From: JBLHKS01 sp047620505
GTDB lineage: Bacteria > Verrucomicrobiota > Verrucomicrobiia > Verrucomicrobiales > DEV007
Direction of reading: 5' to 3'
Assembly: GCA_047620505.1 (NCBI GenBank)
Contig: JBLHKS010000143.1
Coordinates: 1 to 18,169, forward strand
Length of the DNA: 18,169 bases
A program made the position numbers and the translations under genes. Below, in pieces: positions 14,455-18,169 of this stretch (its first letter is position 1; the number at the start of each line of letters is the position of its first letter). Under the pieces are notes generated by a model. The model was not told where the DNA came from. It saw only the letters and a list, made by a program, of their open reading frames with translations, and did no database searches.

Positions 14455-15534
14455 TCAACTCACAGAAATTAGAGTCCCGGATTCGTCGCTCGGTAAGATT
14501 TTTCCGATCACTGATCGGCTCAGAGTCTTCTCTGATTCGAAAATACCAAGCACCTCGTCGAGGTTTTCCGGCGGCACGCAGCAGAGCAATCCGCCGCTGG
14601 TTTGTGCGTCTGCGAGGAGGAATTTCATCGCATCGCTCACGCCGGCACCCCATTTCAGGAATGGCTCGACGGTCTCGAGATTTCCCTTCGTTCCGCCAGG
14701 GACGCACTCTTCTTCTTCGATCAAGCGGATGATTTCGGGATCGATCGTCGGGATGTCGTTTGCCGTTAGCTCTGCGGTTACGCCGCTTGATTCGCAGAGA
14801 GATTTTAGATGACCGAGAAGGCCGAATCCGGTCACGTCCGTCGCGCATTTCACGAGACTTTTGTCAGCCAGAATCGCGCCGACGGTGTTCAGCGTGCTCA
14901 TCAGCTCGACGCCGCGATTGACCAAATCGTCGCCCGCCAAGCCTCGCTTGATCGCGGTCGTCAAGATTCCAGTTCCAAGCGGTTTGGTCAGGACCAGCAC
15001 GTCACCCGGCTTAGCCGCTGCGTTCGTGATCATGCGATCTGGATGAACGATCCCGGTGCACGACAGGCCGTAAATCGGCTCCGGATTTTTGATCGAGTGC
15101 CCGCCTGCGAGCGCACAATGTGCCTCCTTCGCCTTCTCGGCACCGCCCTTCAAAATCAGGTTGATGGTTTCGTTATCAACTTCGTCAACAGGCATCCCGC
15201 AGATCGCCAGAGCCGTCAGCGGACGACCGCCCATCGCGTAAACATCGGATAACGAATTGGCCGCCGCGATCTGGCCGTAGGTGAACGGATCGTCGACGAT
15301 TGGGGTGAAAAAATCGACGGTCTGCACCAGAGCGCGCTCGTCGTCGAGACGATAGATCGCCGCATCGTCGGAAGTTGCGCTGCCGACGAGGAGATTCGGA
15401 TCTTCAAATTGAGGTAACCCCCGCAGAACCTGCGAGAGCGCCGTTTGGCTTAGCTTAGACGCTCATCCTGCGCAGGAGGAGAGCGAAGTGAGCTTGAGCT
15501 TGTCGTCGGCTTTAACGGAATCGGGTGTGGACAT
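14455..15534 (-). CDS. selD: Selenide, water dikinase (selenophosphate synthetase), itself a selenoprotein
   Basis: SelD makes selenophosphate from selenide and ATP, the donor for SelA and for selenosugar synthesis. Reading TGA at 15465-15463 as Sec gives 359 residues from the ATG at 15534. The N-terminus contains SSCAG-U24-ASK, which aligns with the catalytic HGAGCGCK of E. coli SelD: Sec24 is at the Cys17 position and Lys27 at the essential Lys20. The second Cys of that motif is Ser here. After it come EDPNLLVGSATSDDAAIY (44-61), VDFFTPIVDDPFTYG, DVYAMGG, LAGGHSI and a QTSGGLL C-terminal region, all as in the family. Starting after the UGA (for example GTG at 15327) would remove the catalytic residue and nucleotide-binding segment. 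It is the first gene of the operon, and a SECIS hairpin follows the UGA. Confidence 0.96.
15418..15438 (-). promoter_or_regulatory. Putative bacterial SECIS element of selD
   Basis: Nucleotides 25-45 after the UGA form a 9-bp stem (CUCUCGCAG with CUGCGGGGG, two of the pairs U-G) and a GUU loop. The top reads GCAGGUUCUGC, which differs by one inserted U from the GCAGGUCUGC of the E. coli fdhF SECIS as I recall it. The loop G is 34 nucleotides after the UGA, near the upper end of the known spacing range. Confidence 0.75.
15463..15465 (-). other. selD: In-frame UGA read as selenocysteine (SelD residue 24)
   Basis: The UGA sits exactly at the catalytic Cys/Sec position of selenophosphate synthetase. 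Sec at this position is well established in SelD from several bacteria and from animals. Confidence 0.93.
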
Positions 15535-15594
15535 GATTTTCGTGAGTAAGGTGGGATCTTTGACGCCACTCAGCCGTAGTCCAAACAAAATTTC
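15535..15594. promoter_or_regulatory. Compact divergent promoter region between selD and senB
   Basis: Sixty bases separate the two outward ATG codons. Toward senB, TTGACG at 15560-15565 is a fair -35, with only a weak -10 (AAACAA) 17 bases on, immediately before the ATG. Toward selD no clear pair is seen. Neither gene has a Shine-Dalgarno, so the messages may have very short leaders, or a promoter may overlap the opposite gene. Shared control of selenophosphate production and use is likely from the layout. Confidence 0.35.
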
Positions 15595-16572
15595 ATGAGA
15601 GTCAGTTTCCACGTTCCGGAAAGCCGGGTGAAGCGAACCGGCAATCGCTGCACCGCGGCCCAGTGGGCGGAGATTCTCACTTCGCTTGGGCATGAGGTCG
15701 TCGAGGCGTCGGCGGATGCTGTGGACGTGCTGATCGCGCTTCACGCGGGCTTCAGCCACGACGCGATTCGGCAGTTTCGCCGATCTCAACCCGCTGGGAA
15801 ACTGATCGTCGCGCTGACCGGCTCCGACATTTATCCGGCTCCCGATGAGAGAGTGTTAGGCTCGATTGAGTTGGCCGATAGGGTCGTGATTCTTCAGCCC
15901 AAAGCGCGTGATCAGATCCCGGAACGGTTTCGCGAGAAGGTTCGAGTCATCATTCAATCGGCCCAGCAGCTGCTGAGCGCCGAGCGCCTGATTCCGAGCG
16001 AATCCACCTTTGATGTGTGCGTTGTCGGCCACTTCCGAGATGTGAAGGATCCGCTTCGCGCCGCTGCGGCCTCGCGGTTGCTGTCGGAGGATTCGACGAT
16101 CCAGATTCGTCATGCTGGCGGGATCCTCGAGCCGAAATATCACGAACTCGTCGAGCGGGAGGCGGAGACGAATCGGCGGTTTCAGTGGCTCGGCGAGTTG
16201 GATGAAAACGCGGTCGCGGATCTGATCGCGTCGAGCCGCCTTATGGTGATTTCGTCGGAATTCGAAGGCGGCGCGCGAGTTGTCGGCGAAGCGACCGTCC
16301 TTGGAACGCCAACGATCTCATCACGGATTGCCGGTGTCGTGGGGCTGCTTGGCGATGACTATCCTGGGTATTTTCCGCCCGGCGACACGGCGGCTCTGGC
16401 GGAGCTTTTGAGGAGAGCCGAAACGGATCCGCAATTCTTGGAGCAGTTGAATCGGAGGACCGACGAACTCGCGCCGCAGTTTCATCCCGATCGGGAGACG
16501 GAAGGCTGGAAAAAGTTGATTGAGGAACTTCGCGATGACTCAGCAGCTGCTGACTCTCAACCAATGGGCTGA
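15595..16572 (+). CDS. senB: Putative selenosugar synthase SenB (GT-B glycosyltransferase)
   Basis: In the selenoneine pathway SenB joins selenophosphate to a UDP-sugar to form a selenosugar with a C-Se bond. The 325-residue protein has the features I associate with that family: GNRCTAAQWAEIL at 16-28, ALHAG at 48-52, VALTGSDIY at 72-80, SIELADRVVILQP at 90-102, VIIQSA at 118-123, VVGHFRDVKDPLRAA at 143-157, HAGG at 173-176, FQWLGEL at 196-202, a GT4-like EGGARVVGEA at 224-233, and DDYPGYFPPGD at 254-264. Placement next to selD, the source of selenophosphate, fits strongly. The start is ATG 15595. No SenA partner is in the window, so the end product may not be selenoneine. A general group 4 glycosyltransferase is the fallback call. 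Confidence 0.85.
   Translation: MRVSFHVPESRVKRTGNRCTAAQWAEILTSLGHEVVEASADAVDVLIALHAGFSHDAIRQFRRSQPAGKLIVALTGSDIYPAPDERVLGSIELADRVVILQPKARDQIPERFREKVRVIIQSAQQLLSAERLIPSESTFDVCVVGHFRDVKDPLRAAAASRLLSEDSTIQIRHAGGILEPKYHELVEREAETNRRFQWLGELDENAVADLIASSRLMVISSEFEGGARVVGEATVLGTPTISSRIAGVVGLLGDDYPGYFPPGDTAALAELLRRAETDPQFLEQLNRRTDELAPQFHPDRETEGWKKLIEELRDDSAAADSQPMG
15964..15975. repeat. CAGCAGCTGCTG palindrome, copy 8
   Basis: Perfect 12-base palindrome in senB, read as QQLL. Confidence 0.85.
16541..16552. repeat. CAGCAGCTGCTG palindrome, copy 9
   Basis: Perfect 12-base palindrome close to the 3' end of senB, read as SAAAD. Confidence 0.85.
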
Positions 16573-16601
16573 TCAGTCGAAGTCGGTTCGCTACGCCTGG
16601 A

Positions 16602-17975
16602 TCAGCTGCCCAAGAACTTCGTCAATGGTTTCCCAGTCGAAAGCGGAAACGGACGATCGAGCTGGTCGTGAATTTGTAGGCTCTGGTCCAAGCCTAACAA
16701 GTGATAAATCGTCGCCGAGACGTCCTCGGGACTGACCGCGTCACTCACCGGCTCGGATGCGATTTTGTCGGTCTCGCCGTAGGCTTGTCCGCCGGGAACA
16801 CCGGCCCCGGCCATCCAAATCGTGTTGCAACGGCCCCAATGATCGCGGCCTGCTCGGGCGTTTACCTTGGGAGTGCGGCCAAATTCACTGTTCCAGATCA
16901 CCAGCGTGTCCTCCAGCATTCCGCGTTCCTCCAGGTCCTCTAGCAAGGTCGCCACGGGACGGTCGGTCTGTGGAATCAAACGGTCGCGCAGACCAGTAAA
17001 ATTGCCCGAGTGCGTGTCCCAGGTTGTATCGACCCCCGGTTTATCGCGGTGCCAGTAAACGGTCGCTAACTTCACGCCTGACTCTAACAAACGCCTCGCC
17101 AAGAGCACGCTTTGGCCAAACGGACGCATTCCATAGCGCTCCCGCTCTCGCTGGCCCTCGGCGTTGAGGTCGAAAGCGTCCTGCACCTCGGGCGACGTCA
17201 CCAAGCCTACCGCGTTTTGCTGAAATGCGTCCAAATCCGCCACTTCCGGGCTCTCGCCGATCCCGCGCCGGGTGCGATCGAATTGCTCTAACAAATCCAT
17301 TCGGCCAGTCATCCGCGCTTGGCTCAGCCCATCGGCAAGACTCAAATCGTTGACGCTGAAGTTGGGAGTGTCAGGGTGTTGACTGATGCAAAACGGATCA
17401 AACCGTCCGCCGATGAATCCTGCGTTTTGCCCCGGGGTGATGAAGCCCGCGGTCGTTCCAATGACCTCCGGCAGCGCGACGAACGGAGGCAACCCATTGG
17501 TGTTCGGGCGAAACTTGCTCAGCACGGAGCCGATCTGTGGGTAGTCGCTGCGCTGGGCTCCGAAGTTCTCTCGCGATAACGGATGCTCGTAACCCGTCAG
17601 CATCCAATGCGCGCTCGTGGAGTGGTTGTTATCGGTGTGAGTGACGGAACGGATGAAGCCGATCTTGTCCGTATGCTTCGCCAAGTTGGGGAGGTGCTCG
17701 CAAATTTGAATTCCGGGCGTCGCGGTCCGCATCGGCTGAAACTCGCCGCGCACTTCGAGCGGCGCGTTCGGTTTCATGTCGAAGAGATCGATGTGCGACG
17801 GGCCGCCCCACATGTAGAGCATGAGGCATCGCTTCGCCCGGCCGAACGTGCCCGAAGGCGTCGATTTGGCGCGCAGCATTGCCGGTAAACTCAATCCCAG
17901 CGGCGCGAGACCGCCGATTTGCAGCATCGCTTGGCGTCGGCCGATTTTCGACTGGGTTTCGTGAAGTTGGATCAT
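16602..17975 (-). CDS. DUF1501 family protein with Tat signal (PVC type)
   Basis: The 457-residue protein has a twin-arginine start (GRRQAMLQIGGLAPLGLSLPAML, Arg13-Arg14), then YMWGGPSHIDLFDMKPNAP, GFIRSVTHTDNNHSTSAHWMLTGY, TVYWHRDKPGVDTTWDTHSGNF, WNSEFGRTPKVN and RDHWGRCNTIWMAGAGVPGG. These are the standard DUF1501 blocks, resembling a sulfatase/alkaline-phosphatase fold. The family is abundant in Planctomycetota and Verrucomicrobiota and is usually paired with cytochrome-containing DUF1549/DUF1553 or haem-binding proteins. Here the upstream partner is a cytochrome-like gene. The biochemical activity of the family is not established. It converges on senB with a 29-base gap and no visible terminator. 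It starts at ATG 17975 with no Shine-Dalgarno. Confidence 0.95.
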   Translation of the reverse strand: MIQLHETQSKIGRRQAMLQIGGLAPLGLSLPAMLRAKSTPSGTFGRAKRCLMLYMWGGPSHIDLFDMKPNAPLEVRGEFQPMRTATPGIQICEHLPNLAKHTDKIGFIRSVTHTDNNHSTSAHWMLTGYEHPLSRENFGAQRSDYPQIGSVLSKFRPNTNGLPPFVALPEVIGTTAGFITPGQNAGFIGGRFDPFCISQHPDTPNFSVNDLSLADGLSQARMTGRMDLLEQFDRTRRGIGESPEVADLDAFQQNAVGLVTSPEVQDAFDLNAEGQRERERYGMRPFGQSVLLARRLLESGVKLATVYWHRDKPGVDTTWDTHSGNFTGLRDRLIPQTDRPVATLLEDLEERGMLEDTLVIWNSEFGRTPKVNARAGRDHWGRCNTIWMAGAGVPGGQAYGETDKIASEPVSDAVSPEDVSATIYHLLGLDQSLQIHDQLDRPFPLSTGKPLTKFLGS

Positions 17976-18013
17976 CGCTTGGCAGTTTCACGGATCGAGA
18001 GCCCGCAATCTCC

Positions 18014-18025
18014 CAGCAGCTGCTC
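18014..18025. repeat. CAGCAGCTGCTG palindrome, copy 10 (outer base differs)
   Basis: The 10-base core is perfect and preceded by C, with the last base C. It lies in the spacer between the cytochrome-like gene and DUF1501 and touches the stop codon of the former. Confidence 0.8.
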
Positions 18026-18169
18026 AGTTGATCGAATCCAGATAGGCCAGCAGATCCGCCATCGCTTTGACGTCGATGCTGGCCTCAAGCCCAATCGGCA
18101 TGAACGAAACGCCGAAGCTTTGCAGCGCTTTGATTTGAGCGCGCTGAACGGTGATCGTCGTTCCGTCGA
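18024..18169 (-). CDS. C-terminal end of a PVC haem-binding/cytochrome-like protein (5' end outside window)
   Basis: The visible 47 codons run from the window edge to TGA at 18026-18024 and include VSFMPIGLEASIDVKAMADL then LAYLDSIN. The pattern S-x-MP-x-GLE followed by a MADLLAYL helix is what closes the large PVC proteins with a C-terminal haem-binding (cytochrome c-like) domain. The CxxCH site would lie upstream, outside the window. It is upstream of and co-oriented with the DUF1501 gene, as is common in this phylum. Confidence 0.7.
   Translation of the reverse strand, partial: DGTTITVQRAQIKALQSFGVSFMPIGLEASIDVKAMADLLAYLDSIN

Noticed and set aside
14455..15327. selD starting at GTG 15327 (290 residues)
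   Set aside because: This drops the catalytic Cys/Sec position, the essential Lys and the DPNLLVG/DDAAIY segment, all of which are encoded upstream in the same frame once UGA is read as Sec.
15463..15789. A 108-codon minus-strand ORF ending at the selD UGA
   Set aside because: Its last 23 codons are the true selD N-terminus. The rest is antisense to senB.

Overview
The window looks like chromosomal DNA from a member of the PVC group (Planctomycetota-Verrucomicrobiota), most likely Verrucomicrobiota. The evidence is a Tat-exported DUF1501 protein beside the C-terminus of a PVC-type haem-binding cytochrome, an FG-GAP/VCBS exported protein, moderately high GC, and start codons that mostly lack a Shine-Dalgarno sequence. 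The lineage call is inference. No rRNA, tRNA, CRISPR array or insertion sequence was seen, and no gene-free stretch exceeds about 165 bases.

Layout. Bases 1-5350 hold housekeeping and miscellaneous genes: a partial unknown gene, a DUF167 (YggU) protein, a SET-domain protein, a stand-alone exported DsbD N-terminal domain, a small membrane-anchored protein, and alaS. Bases 5369-6391 hold an HD-domain phosphohydrolase on the minus strand with an open frame continuing past its UAG. Bases 6451-15534 form one minus-strand selenium operon, transcribed in the order selD, FG-GAP protein, selA, substrate-binding lipoprotein, ATPase, permease, permease, selB. Divergent from selD, across 60 bases, is a gene I recognise as senB (selenosugar synthase). 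Bases 16602-18169 hold the convergent DUF1501 gene and the end of a cytochrome-like gene.

How the genes fit together. The PhnCDE-like ABC transporter probably brings in a selenium oxyanion. SelD makes selenophosphate. SelA uses selenophosphate to make Sec-tRNA, SelB delivers that tRNA at UGA codons, and SenB would divert selenophosphate into a selenosugar. Two genes of the operon appear to be clients of the machinery. selD has an in-frame UGA at its catalytic Cys/Sec position. The FG-GAP gene, which looks like two adjacent ORFs, is one frame joined by a UGA that encodes a vicinal Sec-Cys pair. Each UGA is followed at a suitable distance by a hairpin with a GUU apical loop, as expected for bacterial SECIS elements. 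The FG-GAP protein is the best candidate for a previously undescribed selenoprotein. No selC and no senA lie in the window.

A separate signal is the palindrome CAGCAGCTGCTG. Its 10-base core AGCAGCTGCT occurs 10 times in 18 kb, where about 0.02 would be expected by chance. It lies in genes of unrelated function, in three codon registers and once in a spacer, so it looks like a highly iterated palindrome selected as DNA.
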